From Porphyrobacter sp. HT-58-2 (GTDB lineage Bacteria; Pseudomonadota; Alphaproteobacteria; Sphingomonadales; Sphingomonadaceae): DNA of 64,000 bases. Every line of letters begins with the position of its first letter. Position 1 is the stretch's first letter. Position numbers and translations under genes: made by a program. Of the stretch, positions 17,258 to 25,803 are shown one piece after another. The notes under the pieces were generated by a model that did not search any database, had not been told where the DNA came from, and was given only the letters and a program-made list of their open reading frames with translations. Location of the stretch: contig NZ_CP022600.1 in assembly GCF_002952215.1 (NCBI RefSeq), positions 1,240,001 to 1,304,000 on the forward strand. The letters are read 5' to 3'.

Positions 17258-17269
17258 TTGTCCGGACAA
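17258..17269. promoter_or_regulatory. Operator palindrome TTGTCCGGACAA (site 2b)
   Basis: Second perfect copy in the same divergent region; flanks extend the symmetry to TTTGTCCGGACAAA. It lies 71 bp upstream of the likely start of the membrane protein at 17340. Confidence 0.75.
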
Positions 17270-17339
17270 AGAATGTCAGAAATTTCGTGCAGAGTGCCTT
17301 TTGCGCAACAGCATGACACGAAGGAGCCTCGTCTTGGAC

Positions 17340-18014
17340 ATGTCCGGCCTTGCCTATCCGGTCCTCGTTTATTCGCATCTGCTGCTGTTCGTGCTGTGGC
17401 TTGGCGCAGATGTGGGCGTGTTTCTGTTGGGTCAGCATTTCCGCAAGCGCGAGAAATGGTCGCTTGATCAGCGCATCGCGCTGCTGACGCTGCTGGTCGA
17501 GGTCGACATGGTGCCGCGCAGCGCCTGGGCGCTGATGGTGCCGCTGTCGCTGAGCGTGGTCGCTGCGGGAAGCTGGTGGGACGTGCCGGTTTGGCTGCTG
17601 ATGAGTGCTTGGGCGGTGGGGCTGTTCTGGCTGTGGCTGGTGTGGGATTCCCATGCTCACGACCAGACTCCGCGCGCGGCTCGGAATCGCCGGATCGAGG
17701 GGGTGCTGCGCTGGGCAATCGGCTGCTTCTACCTGTGGCTCGGAACGCAGAGCCTGCTGCTTGGACAGCCGCTCGCGCCCGATTGGCTTGCGGCGAAGGC
17801 GCTGTTGTTCGGCCTGATCTTCGTGGCTGCGATCATGATCGATGTCACCTTCAAGCCGGTCGGTGCGCAGCTTTCCGCGGTGCTTAGCGAAGGTTCGAGC
17901 GATGCCACCGAGATCCCGCTGCGCCGCACGATGGACCGCACCCGCGTGTGGGTTTGGACGGTCTACCTGCTGCTGCTTGCGACCGCGTTTCTGGGCAACG
18001 TCAAACCCGTCTGA
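17340..18014 (+). CDS. Multi-pass inner-membrane protein of unknown function
   Basis: About 224 residues, almost entirely hydrophobic with six or so transmembrane helices (VYSHLLLFVLWLGADVGVFLLG, WALMVPLSLSVVAAG, VWLLMSAWAVGLFWLWLVW, the Cys-containing WAIGCFYLWLGTQSLLLG, ALLFGLIFVAAIMIDV, VWVWTVYLLLLATAFLG). Conserved-looking polar residues inside helices (His in the first, Asp-Ser-His near the third) recall heme- or metal-binding CopD/cytochrome b561-like proteins, but I cannot assign a family. AAGGAG at 17321-17326 would serve a TTG at 17334 or the ATG at 17340. It lies between two TonB receptors and downstream of operators 2a/2b, so it is probably part of the uptake system. Confidence 0.75.
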   Translation: MSGLAYPVLVYSHLLLFVLWLGADVGVFLLGQHFRKREKWSLDQRIALLTLLVEVDMVPRSAWALMVPLSLSVVAAGSWWDVPVWLLMSAWAVGLFWLWLVWDSHAHDQTPRAARNRRIEGVLRWAIGCFYLWLGTQSLLLGQPLAPDWLAAKALLFGLIFVAAIMIDVTFKPVGAQLSAVLSEGSSDATEIPLRRTMDRTRVWVWTVYLLLLATAFLGNVKPV

Positions 18015-18089
18015 TCGGTGTGTGCGGGGTGCGGCACGAAAGGCACAATGCACTTTTCGCAGCAATGGTTGCGCCTGCCTTCAAGAAAT

Positions 18090-18101
18090 TTGTCTGGACA
18101 A
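18090..18101. promoter_or_regulatory. Operator palindrome TTGTCTGGACAA (site 3)
   Basis: Near-perfect copy (one central C-to-T change) with extended flanks AATTTGTC...GACAAATT. It lies about 95 bp upstream of the TonB receptor 2 start (18185). Confidence 0.7.
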
Positions 18102-18184
18102 ATTCTGGCAGCTTGGCAGAAATAGGGGCGGGGAAAATTCGGGACGCCATCACCGGCGCGTTTTCCAGGGGAGATAAAGCGATT

Positions 18185-20686
18185 ATGAAACAGCTTGTTC
18201 GCAGCATCCTGCTGACAGCCACGATGCTCACGCCGGGCGCGCTGCTGGCGCAGACCGCAGGTGATCAGGATTCCGACCAGCCGGTCGCAGTCACGACTGG
18301 CGGCAACGAAATCGTGGTCACCGCACGCAAGACCGAGGAAAGGCTACAGGAAGCGCCACTTGCGGTTGCGGTGGTCACCGCCGAGGGCATCGACCGGCTT
18401 GGTTTCAACAGCTTGACCGATCTCACCCGTGCCACCGCTGGCCTTGTGTTCGACGACAGCTTCGGGCGCGACGCCAACCGTCCGGTCATCCGCGGCCAAG
18501 CCAACATCCTCGGCGATTCGGGCGTGGCCTTCTTTATAGACGGCATCTATTTTAATGGCTCGCTTGCCGACTACGACATCGATAGCATCGCCCAGATTGA
18601 AGTGGTCAAGGGGCCGCAAAGCGCGCTCTACGGCCGCAATACCTATTCGGGCGCGATCAACATCATCACCAAGGGGCCGGCCGATCGTTGGAGCGGGCGG
18701 ATCCAGGCCGACATTTCGGAAGGCACTGCCTATGACATTTCCGGCAATATCAGCGGGCCGATTGCGCCAGGACTGGGGCTGATCGTCGGCGGGCGCTACT
18801 TCAAGAACGAGGGCTTCTTCACCAACCAGTTCGATGGCAGCCCGATCGGCGAGCAGGAGACCAATTCCGCCTTCGCGATGCTGAAATATGACGATGGCGG
18901 CGCGCTGCGCGTGGGCCTGCGCGGGAACTATACCCGCACCCGCGACGGCCAGCCGGCGATTTTCGCCACCGATGCCAACGACAATAACTGCCTGTTCGAC
19001 AATGGCGGGCTCTATCGCGGCGAGGGCCGCTATTTCTGCGGGGTGATTCAGCCACGCCCGATCAGCACCGACTACACTGAACAGTTCGAAGGCGAGTTCG
19101 TAGGCAATGCCATCGACACCTGGAACGTCGGCCTCAACATCGACATTGATCTCGCCGACAATCTCACGCTCACTTCGCTGACCGGCTACAATAATCGTGA
19201 ATCCGTGCAGCGCACCGATGGCGATTATTCGCCGGGTCGCTTCCAGGGCGTGATCTTCGCCGGCTTCCCTCTGGGCGCCCCACCTGCCTTCTTCGGCTTT
19301 GCCAGCTCGCAGACCGATTTCTCCTTCTCCAACCAGTCCGAGCGCAGAGACTGGCAGCAGGAATTGCGCCTGCAGTACACCACCGATCGCGCACGCTTCC
19401 TGCTTGGCGGGTTCTACTGGGAGCAGGAGAGCAGCTCGACCGACAACCGCGTGCTGCCGCCCGGCGCACAGGCCGAGGCTGATGCCAACATGCGCGCTGC
19501 GCGCCTCGCGTTCTGCGCGCAGAATCCGCTTTGCAGCGCGCCGGCGCCGTTCCCGCCCTTCAGTGCGCTGGGCACATTGCAGGAAAGCCGCAACAACTCC
19601 GAAGACGAGATCCGTAACATCGCCGTGTTCGGGTCGGTGTCCTTCGACATTACTGACAGTTTCTCGATCAGTGCGGAAGGACGCTATCAGGAGGAACGGA
19701 TCCGTACCGTCTCGCAGACGGCGACCGTGGCGGCAGGCAATATCGGTGCCCCGGTGGTCGCAGAGGCAACCTTCCGTGAGTTCCTGCCGCGCATCACCGC
19801 CGATTACCAGATCAGCCCCGACAACCTTCTGTATGCGGTTTACGCCGAGGGGCAGAAGCCAGGCGGCTTCAACGGCCCGGCAGCGATCGCTGTAGGTCGG
19901 GGAACTTTCGGTGCCGAGGATGTGGTGTCCTACGAAATCGGCTCGAAGAACACCTTCCTCGATGGCGCGCTCCAGGTGAATTTGGCGCTGTTCCATAACA
20001 CGATCAAGGGATATCAGCTGACCCAGCCGGTGCAGATCGGTGGGCCTGACGATCCGCTCAATCCGCAGCTTGCTCCGCAGCTTATCTCGGCGATCAATAA
20101 TGCGGGTGACGTGCGGATCACCGGCCTCGAGCTGGAGCTGCTGGTTCGACCCTCGCCTGAGCTGACGCTGACCGCCAACTATGCCTATGCCAACAGCCGC
20201 TTCCGCCGAGGGCTCGATGAGAACCAGGGCGTTCTCAACGACGTCGCCGATGATGGTCTTGTCAATTGCTCGACCGGAGACCAGTTCCCGACCCAGTCGG
20301 GCTGTCAGTCACTGTTCGGCGACCTCACCGGCCAAAGCTTGCCGCGCGCGCCCGAGCATACGGTGTTCGTAGACCTCGATTATCGCCGCGATATCGGCAA
20401 TTCGGGGTGGCAGGGCTTTGCCGGGATCAACGCTTACCTGCTTTCGAGCAGCTTTGCACAGGTTCACAACCTCGCCGAAACGGGCGATTCGATCGTGTCC
20501 GATCTGCGTATAGGCGCGCAGAACGACAATTTCCGGGTGCAGTTCTTCGTGCGCAATCTGTTCGACGAGACGGCGGTCAACCAGCTTATCCGCTACGCAG
20601 ATGCTAACCGTGACCTGCGCCGCAGCTTCATCGCTGGCCTGCGTCCGCCACGTCGTTTCGGGGTGATCGCCGAAGTGCGCTTCTGA
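18185..20686 (+). CDS. TonB-dependent outer-membrane receptor 2
   Basis: An 833-residue receptor. Signal peptide (MKQLVRSILLTATM... ending LLAQ), TonB-box region GGNEIVVTARKTEERL, plug (APLAVAVVTAEGIDRLG, QIEVVKGPQSALYGRNTYSGAINI) and a barrel ending PPRRFGVIAEVRF with a terminal Phe. The start is the ATG at 18185; the frame is open further upstream but that part includes the operator. It belongs to the same broad family as receptor 1 but is diverged, so the two may handle different forms of the substrate. It is transcribed alone and followed by a hairpin terminator at 20716. Confidence 0.93.
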   Translation: MKQLVRSILLTATMLTPGALLAQTAGDQDSDQPVAVTTGGNEIVVTARKTEERLQEAPLAVAVVTAEGIDRLGFNSLTDLTRATAGLVFDDSFGRDANRPVIRGQANILGDSGVAFFIDGIYFNGSLADYDIDSIAQIEVVKGPQSALYGRNTYSGAINIITKGPADRWSGRIQADISEGTAYDISGNISGPIAPGLGLIVGGRYFKNEGFFTNQFDGSPIGEQETNSAFAMLKYDDGGALRVGLRGNYTRTRDGQPAIFATDANDNNCLFDNGGLYRGEGRYFCGVIQPRPISTDYTEQFEGEFVGNAIDTWNVGLNIDIDLADNLTLTSLTGYNNRESVQRTDGDYSPGRFQGVIFAGFPLGAPPAFFGFASSQTDFSFSNQSERRDWQQELRLQYTTDRARFLLGGFYWEQESSSTDNRVLPPGAQAEADANMRAARLAFCAQNPLCSAPAPFPPFSALGTLQESRNNSEDEIRNIAVFGSVSFDITDSFSISAEGRYQEERIRTVSQTATVAAGNIGAPVVAEATFREFLPRITADYQISPDNLLYAVYAEGQKPGGFNGPAAIAVGRGTFGAEDVVSYEIGSKNTFLDGALQVNLALFHNTIKGYQLTQPVQIGGPDDPLNPQLAPQLISAINNAGDVRITGLELELLVRPSPELTLTANYAYANSRFRRGLDENQGVLNDVADDGLVNCSTGDQFPTQSGCQSLFGDLTGQSLPRAPEHTVFVDLDYRRDIGNSGWQGFAGINAYLLSSSFAQVHNLAETGDSIVSDLRIGAQNDNFRVQFFVRNLFDETAVNQLIRYADANRDLRRSFIAGLRPPRRFGVIAEVRF

Positions 20687-20715
20687 CGGCCGACCCAATC
20701 CTGATCGCCACAAGG

Positions 20716-20750
20716 ACGGCGGGGGCCTCGCGCTCCCGCCGTTTTCTTTT
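20716..20750 (+). terminator. Rho-independent terminator after TonB receptor 2
   Basis: Stem ACGGCGGG (20716-20723) pairs with CCCGCCGT (20735-20742), followed by a T-rich run TTTTCTTTT (20742-20750). It sits 30 bp after the receptor stop and just before the convergent amine oxidase stop at 20762. Confidence 0.85.
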
Positions 20751-20761
20751 GCAGGGTCGGG

Positions 20762-22171
20762 TTAGGCGCGGGTCAGGAGGGCTTCGACGGCGGCCTCGGC
20801 GCTTTCGAAGGCGGCTTCCATGCCGCTTGCGGCACGACCGAGGTGCTCGCCTGCGAAATGCAGTCGCGCGCCGCGGTGGCGGGTCATCTCCGCGAGGTCT
20901 GCCGCCATGCCGGTGCCGATGTGATGGTAGATGCCGCGCGCGCCGGGATTGTTCTGCCAGCTATGGAGCCGCAGCACTCTGAGCTTGCCCTGCGAGGACG
21001 GACGCATCGCCGCGATGCGTGCGACGATGATGCGCTTGGCCTCTTCAGGCGGCAGGCGATCGATCAGGTCTGCGCCCGCCCCGGTGGTCCACAGCTTGAG
21101 CATCGGCGGTGCCGAGCCAAGCACGAATACCCGCCCGATCAGCGGATCGTCGCTCCACAGCGTTTCGGGCAGGCCGTCCTCTTCCCAGAAGGGTTCGCTC
21201 GCCGCGATGTAGGCGAAAGTCGCGCGGGTATAGGGCAGTTCGGCGATCATCCGCGCCGCAGCCGGGGCAAGGGTTGTCTCGACCGGCACGTGACGCAGCG
21301 CGGCGAAGGGGATGGTGCAAATCGCCTGGGCGGCACGCAGCGTGCCGTTGGCGAGGTGCAGCGTCACTCCGTCGGCTTCCTCGATCAAGGCGCGGACGGT
21401 CTGGCCTGTGCGCACATCGCCCCGCAGGCTCGCCGCCATGGCTTTGGGCAGGGTCTGCGATCCGCCCGCGATGGTGGCGATGGGGCCAGGCTGGCTGGCG
21501 TAGATTGCGAAGGTGCGCGCCAGGCTCAGCTGCGACATGCCGGCAAGGCTGTTGCCGTTGAAATTGGCCGCGATGAGCCGCAGTGCCTCCTCGCTCGCCC
21601 CGGCATTGCGCAGTGCGGCGAGCACCGAAATGTCGGTATCGGGCGCGGCATCGCGCCACCCGTCAGGGCTCGCCAGTCGCGGGAAGGCGCTGGCGTAATG
21701 GCGCAGCAAGGCCGCGGGTTCGACCCTGCGCTCGCTATCGGCGAGTCTGTTGCCGGGACTGTTCGGCCAGTCGGCGGGCGTTGCCGCCACACCGTTCACG
21801 GCATAGAGGTTGCCCGGTGCGTCGGAGACTCCCGCGCCTGCACCGCCGCCATTATCCAGCCCGACGCCAAGTTCGCCTGCGGTCCTGCGCAATCGGGTGT
21901 AGCCCGCGCCGACCTGGATACCCCCTGCCTCGGGCGCCCCGGGGAGATCGCGCAAGGTGTGGAGCCGACCGCCGATGCGCTGCTCTGCCTCGAGCACGAC
22001 GACGCTTAGCCCCGCCGCCTCGCAGGCCCGCGCGGCATGGAGCCCGGCGAGCCCTGCGCCGATTACCGCGACGTCCACTTCGGTCTGCCCGCGTGCCAGA
22101 GCCGGAGCGGCACCGGCAATGATCGCGGCGCTGCTGCCAGCAAGGAAGCCGCGCCGCGATGTCGCGATCAA
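20762..22171 (-). CDS. Tat-exported FAD-dependent amine oxidase-like protein
   Basis: A 469-residue flavin monoamine-oxidase-family protein. The N terminus SRRGFLAGSSAA is a twin-arginine signal, followed by the dinucleotide-binding VAVIGAGLAGLHAAR and the GG-motif RIGGRLHTL; the family's C-terminal HFAGEHLG precedes the end. The start is a TTG at 22171 whose last two bases overlap the upstream stop (TTGA); no ATG is in frame. Being Tat-exported, it would act in the periplasm with its FAD already bound. It would oxidise an amine (C-N bond) or a related carbon ring, an early catabolic step. Substrate not deducible. Confidence 0.85.
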   Translation of the reverse strand: MIATSRRGFLAGSSAAIIAGAAPALARGQTEVDVAVIGAGLAGLHAARACEAAGLSVVVLEAEQRIGGRLHTLRDLPGAPEAGGIQVGAGYTRLRRTAGELGVGLDNGGGAGAGVSDAPGNLYAVNGVAATPADWPNSPGNRLADSERRVEPAALLRHYASAFPRLASPDGWRDAAPDTDISVLAALRNAGASEEALRLIAANFNGNSLAGMSQLSLARTFAIYASQPGPIATIAGGSQTLPKAMAASLRGDVRTGQTVRALIEEADGVTLHLANGTLRAAQAICTIPFAALRHVPVETTLAPAAARMIAELPYTRATFAYIAASEPFWEEDGLPETLWSDDPLIGRVFVLGSAPPMLKLWTTGAGADLIDRLPPEEAKRIIVARIAAMRPSSQGKLRVLRLHSWQNNPGARGIYHHIGTGMAADLAEMTRHRGARLHFAGEHLGRAASGMEAAFESAEAAVEALLTRA

Positions 22172-23103
22172 TGGCCCTCGCCCGACTTGTCGACCGTACC
22201 GGCAGCCTCGCGCGCCTTGTCGGTCAGCATCTTGAACTTAGTCCAGGTCGTCTCGTTGGGACGCGCGTCGTCCTTGGGCGGGGCCTGTTCATAGATCGGG
22301 TAATTGGCCCTGATCTCCTTCTTCAGCACCTCAGGCAGTTCGTCAAACCCGCCGGGCAGCTTGCGGCCCATCGCGTTGAAGACCATCTGGCCCGGGCGGC
22401 TGCCCATCTTCATCCACGGCGCCCAGCCGGAAATGCGCACCCAGCTGATCATCGGGTAGGCGGTCGGTTTGGTGCTGTCGTAAAGTTCGCTCCTGAGCGC
22501 GCCGAAATCGAAGATCTCCATCGCGTGGTATTCGCCGCCGACATATTCCTGATAATCGCCAGTGAGTGGATTGGTGTAGAACAGCGGGGCCTCGAACGGC
22601 ATGAAGACATAGGGCCCGGCCTCGCGCAGGCTGCCGAGGGTGAAGGGCGTGCCGTCCGCGCCGCGCGCGAAATTGGGGCGGCCGTTGACGGGATCATTGT
22701 GGATATGCATCACCTCGACCGTCTCGCCGGTATAGGGGTTCTCCCATTGCCGCACGACCTCGCCAGTCTTGGGATCGAGCATCAGCATGACTTCGCGGCT
22801 GACCAGCCGCCAGCCCTTGCCGCGCTGCGGATCGTTCACTTCGACGCAGCGGCGGATGTTCATGCCTTCGCCCTTGAACAGCAGCTTGTCGCGCACCCCT
22901 GGGGCGCGGCCGTAGATGTTGCCCGACCAGTGATAGACGGCTGGCTTGTCTTCCGAGACGCCGCATTGCAGGCGCTTGGAGATTTCAAGCGCGTCCTCTG
23001 GCTTTGCGGGGTCGAGCGTGCGAGCCTGCGCGCCAGCGGCCGCGAGCATTGCGCAGGCGGCCACGCCGACTGCAAGCAAACCGGATTTCATCAGTGTCAT
23101 CAT
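22168..23103 (-). CDS. DUF1838 family exported protein
   Basis: A 311-residue protein with a Sec signal peptide (MMTLMKSGLLAVGVAACAML ending AQA) and a mature DUF1838-type sequence with many aromatic positions (YHWSGNIYGRAPG, VMLMLDPKTGEVVRQWENPYTGE, WVRISGWAPWMKMG). I use the ATG at 23103, which has GGAGAG 5 nt upstream, rather than the farther ATG at 23124. It is co-translated with the amine oxidase (TTGA overlap) and has operator site 4 about 70 bp upstream. The family has no defined function; the pairing suggests a periplasmic partner enzyme or binding protein for the oxidase. Confidence 0.8.
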   Translation of the reverse strand: MMTLMKSGLLAVGVAACAMLAAAGAQARTLDPAKPEDALEISKRLQCGVSEDKPAVYHWSGNIYGRAPGVRDKLLFKGEGMNIRRCVEVNDPQRGKGWRLVSREVMLMLDPKTGEVVRQWENPYTGETVEVMHIHNDPVNGRPNFARGADGTPFTLGSLREAGPYVFMPFEAPLFYTNPLTGDYQEYVGGEYHAMEIFDFGALRSELYDSTKPTAYPMISWVRISGWAPWMKMGSRPGQMVFNAMGRKLPGGFDELPEVLKKEIRANYPIYEQAPPKDDARPNETTWTKFKMLTDKAREAAGTVDKSGEGH

Positions 23104-23170
23104 TTCTCTCCAAACCAGCATCATTATCGAAAAGCCACCGGGGAACCGCGCATTTCCTCCTTGACTTTAG

Positions 23171-23186
23171 ATTTGTCCGGACAAAT
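23171..23186. promoter_or_regulatory. Operator palindrome ATTTGTCCGGACAAAT (site 4)
   Basis: The longest perfect copy: a 16-bp inverted repeat centred between the divergent DUF1838 gene (start 23103) and the CitE-like gene (start 23242). It probably controls both the periplasmic oxidase pair and the CoA-ester module. Confidence 0.8.
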
Positions 23187-23241
23187 TGTGAAGCCTGAAT
23201 TCCGGCTGACGCCCAGTACCGGAAATCGCGAGGATGATGTC

Positions 23242-24066
23242 GTGTTTGTCGCTGCCAGCCTGCTGTTCGTTCCCGGTTCGCGGCCCGACCGCTTTGCCAA
23301 GGCGCGCGCGGGTGGGGCGGGGCTTACGGTGATTGATCTGGAGGACGCGGTTGCGGCTGACGACAAGGACAGCGCCCGCGCCGCCGCGCTGGCCGAGGTT
23401 GAAAAAAAACCGCAAGGCTGGGCAATCCGAATCAATCCCGTTCGGACAGCAGCCGGGGTGCGCGATCTTGCCGCGTTGCTCGATGCAGAAACACTGCCTG
23501 CGACGCTGCTGGTTCCGATGGTAGAGGAGGCGGGCGATCTCGCTGTCATCGCCGGCGCGCTGGGGGAACGGTGCCCGGCGCTCATCCCACTGATCGAAAC
23601 GCCGCGAGGCCTGCGCCATGCGCTGGCCATCGCCAGCCATGACAAGGTGGCAGCGGTGATGTTCGGCGGGGGCGATTTTTCCGGGGAACTGGGCGTCGAA
23701 CTGGCGTGGGAACCGCTGCTCACCGCCCGCCAGCAATTGGTGCTGGCCTGTGCCGAGGCGAGGAAGCCCGCGATCGACGTGCCGTTTGTGAAGCTTGAGG
23801 ACGATGCTGGGCTCGTAGAGGAAGCGGCCCGCGCCCGCGCGATCGGCTTTGTGGCCAAGGCGGCGATCCATCCGGCGCAGCTTGCCGCGATCCATGCGGC
23901 CTTCCTGCCGTCCACCGCAGAGGTCGCCGAGGCGCGCGAGGCGCTGGCCGCTTACGAGGCGGGCGGGGGGCGGGCAATCCGCTTCCGCGGGCGGATGCTC
24001 GAGGCGCCCTTCATCATCCGCTATCGCGCGCTGCTGGCGCGCCACGAGGAGCTAGGCAATGCGTGA
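23242..24066 (+). CDS. CitE/HpcH-family CoA-ester lyase (citramalyl-/malyl-CoA lyase-like)
   Basis: A 274-residue TIM-barrel lyase. Signature segments are LLFVPGSRPDRFAKA, TVIDLEDAVAADDK (metal-ligand acid), LIPLIETPRGL (metal-ligand Glu), MFGGGDFSGELG and AAIHPAQLAAIH. Known relatives split citramalyl-CoA to pyruvate plus acetyl-CoA, or malyl/methylmalyl-CoA to glyoxylate plus acetyl- or propionyl-CoA. The GTG at 23242 is the first usable start after the operator and has GAGG upstream. It overlaps the MaoC gene by 8 nt and leads a five-gene CoA-ester operon, consistent with the last, C-C cleaving step. Confidence 0.88.
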   Translation: MFVAASLLFVPGSRPDRFAKARAGGAGLTVIDLEDAVAADDKDSARAAALAEVEKKPQGWAIRINPVRTAAGVRDLAALLDAETLPATLLVPMVEEAGDLAVIAGALGERCPALIPLIETPRGLRHALAIASHDKVAAVMFGGGDFSGELGVELAWEPLLTARQQLVLACAEARKPAIDVPFVKLEDDAGLVEEAARARAIGFVAKAAIHPAQLAAIHAAFLPSTAEVAEAREALAAYEAGGGRAIRFRGRMLEAPFIIRYRALLARHEELGNA

Positions 24067-24568
24067 TTCGTATATCGAGGTATCCCCCGGTCGCTTCCGC
24101 GAGGTCCAGGGGCGCTATTTCGAGGATTTCGTGGTCGGGCATGTCTATGAACACCGCCCCGGACGCACGATCACCGATGCCGACAATGTGTGGTTCACCC
24201 TGCTGACGATGAACACCCATCCGGCGCATTTCGACTACGAGCTGTCCAAGGACACCGAATTCGGCAAGCCGCTTGTCGTCTCGCCCCTCACCATCGCGCT
24301 GATGACCGGCATGAGCGTGTCGGACACCAGCGGCAAGGCGATTGCCAATCTCGGCTGGGACGAGGTGCGCATGACCAAGCCGCTGTTCGTGGGCGACACG
24401 CTCTATTGCGAGAGCGAAGTGCTCGAAAAGCGCGAGAGCAAGAGCCGCCCCGAACAGGGCATCGTCACCTTCAAGACCATCGCCAAGAACCAGCACGGCG
24501 ATATCGTCGCCCATTTCAAGCGCACCGTGCTGGTGTGGAAGCGCGGCTTCGGCGCGCTCGATAACTGA
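24059..24568 (+). CDS. MaoC-type dicarboxylyl-CoA hydratase (itaconyl-/mesaconyl-CoA hydratase-like)
   Basis: A 169-residue single hot-dog-fold hydratase. The region DADNVWFTLLTMNTHPAHFDYELS carries the Asp/Asn...His pattern of MaoC dehydratases, and the order N..T....N..H.D resembles itaconyl-CoA and mesaconyl-CoA hydratases more than (R)-enoyl-CoA hydratases of polyhydroxyalkanoate synthesis. It would add water to the C=C of a branched unsaturated dicarboxylyl-CoA, giving the substrate of the CitE-like lyase encoded just upstream (8-nt overlap). Specificity is by analogy. Confidence 0.87.
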   Translation: MRDSYIEVSPGRFREVQGRYFEDFVVGHVYEHRPGRTITDADNVWFTLLTMNTHPAHFDYELSKDTEFGKPLVVSPLTIALMTGMSVSDTSGKAIANLGWDEVRMTKPLFVGDTLYCESEVLEKRESKSRPEQGIVTFKTIAKNQHGDIVAHFKRTVLVWKRGFGALDN

Positions 24569-24595
24569 CCAGACACACTCCAAGGACCCAATCAC

Positions 24596-25783
24596 ATGGC
24601 CACTGCCGCAGCTATCGCAAACCAGATCCGCACCATCGATCCCGATGAGGAACGCGCCTTCATGGACGCGATCGACCGCTGGATGGAGCGCGAGGTGATC
24701 CCGGTGATCAAGCACCACGATCACAACGACCTGTGGCCCGCCGAACTGGTGGAACAGATGGCCGAGATGGGCCTGTTCGGGGCCACCATCAGCCAGGAAT
24801 ATGGCGGGCTGGGCCTGCCGGCGACGACCTATGCCAAGATCGTGATGAAGATTTCCAGCCACTGGATGGCGATCACCGGGATCTTCAATTCGCACCTTAT
24901 CATGGCTGCTGCGGTCGAACGTTTCGGCACGGTGCAACAGAAAGCCAAGTGGCTCCCCAAGTTCGCGAGTGGTGAGATCCGCGGAGGCCTTGCACTGACA
25001 GAACCGAATGCCGGCACCGATCTTCAGGCGATCCGCACCGTAGCGAAGAAGGATGCCAACGGCGATTACATCCTCAATGGCACCAAGACCTGGATTTCCA
25101 ATGCCTTGAACGGCCAGTGCTTCGCGCTGCTGGCCAAGACCGATCCGGCAGCCGAGCCGCGTTACAAGGGCATGAGCCTGTTCATCGCCGACAAGCGGGA
25201 AGGGCTTTCCACCGGCAAGAAATTCGACAAGCTCGGCTACAAGAGTATCGATTCAGCCGAGCTTATCATGGAGGACTACCGTATCCCGGCTGACCAACTG
25301 ATCGGCGGCGTCGAGGGGCAGGGCTTCTTCCAGGCGACCGGTGGGCTTGAGCTGGGCCGTATCAATGTCGCCGCGCGAGGGGTTGGGCTGGCCGAGGGCA
25401 GCCTGCGCCTCGCCACCGAATATGCCCAGCAACGCCACACCATGGGCAAGCCTATCGCCGAGCATCAGGCCATCCAACTGAAGCTTGGCGAGATGGTCAC
25501 ACGCGCACGGGCCGCACGGTTGCTGACGCTCGATGCCTCGGAAGCCTACGACCGGGGGGAACGCTGCGACAAGGAAGCAGGCATGGCGAAATACTTCGCC
25601 TCCGAAGCCGCAGTCGAAAACAGTCAGGAAGCGATGCGGATCTACGGCGGCTATTCCTATTCCAAGGAATATGACATCGAACGCTATTACCGTGACAGCC
25701 TGCTGATGTGCATAGGCGAGGGCACCAATGAAATGCAGCGCATGATCATCGCCAAGCAGCACCTCAAGGAAAACCCGGCCTGA
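24596..25783 (+). CDS. Acyl-CoA dehydrogenase (substituted succinyl-CoA type suspected)
   Basis: A 395-residue FAD acyl-CoA dehydrogenase of normal length. Substrate/FAD signatures are ALTEPNAGTDLQ and TWISNALNG; GGYSYSKEYDIERYYRDS and the catalytic Glu375 in CIGEGTNEMQRM follow. AAGGA sits 10 nt before the ATG. It would introduce the double bond that the MaoC enzyme hydrates. Between a dicarboxylyl-CoA hydratase/lyase pair and two family III CoA transferases, a methylsuccinyl- or other alkylsuccinyl-CoA substrate is likely (inference, compare BbsG in benzylsuccinate degradation). Confidence 0.88.
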   Translation: MATAAAIANQIRTIDPDEERAFMDAIDRWMEREVIPVIKHHDHNDLWPAELVEQMAEMGLFGATISQEYGGLGLPATTYAKIVMKISSHWMAITGIFNSHLIMAAAVERFGTVQQKAKWLPKFASGEIRGGLALTEPNAGTDLQAIRTVAKKDANGDYILNGTKTWISNALNGQCFALLAKTDPAAEPRYKGMSLFIADKREGLSTGKKFDKLGYKSIDSAELIMEDYRIPADQLIGGVEGQGFFQATGGLELGRINVAARGVGLAEGSLRLATEYAQQRHTMGKPIAEHQAIQLKLGEMVTRARAARLLTLDASEAYDRGERCDKEAGMAKYFASEAAVENSQEAMRIYGGYSYSKEYDIERYYRDSLLMCIGEGTNEMQRMIIAKQHLKENPA

Positions 25784-25803
25784 ACGGGGGCAGGCGGCGC
25801 GCG

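Noticed and set aside
18344..19996. Minus-strand 550-codon open frame inside TonB receptor 2
   Set aside because: The plus strand encodes a clear receptor with plug and barrel motifs; the antisense frame shows only high-GC codon shadow composition.
22159..23241. A much longer coding region for the CitE-like lyase
   Set aside because: The plus-strand frame is open back to 22159 but is antisense to the DUF1838 gene, crosses operator site 4, and has no family resemblance before 23242.
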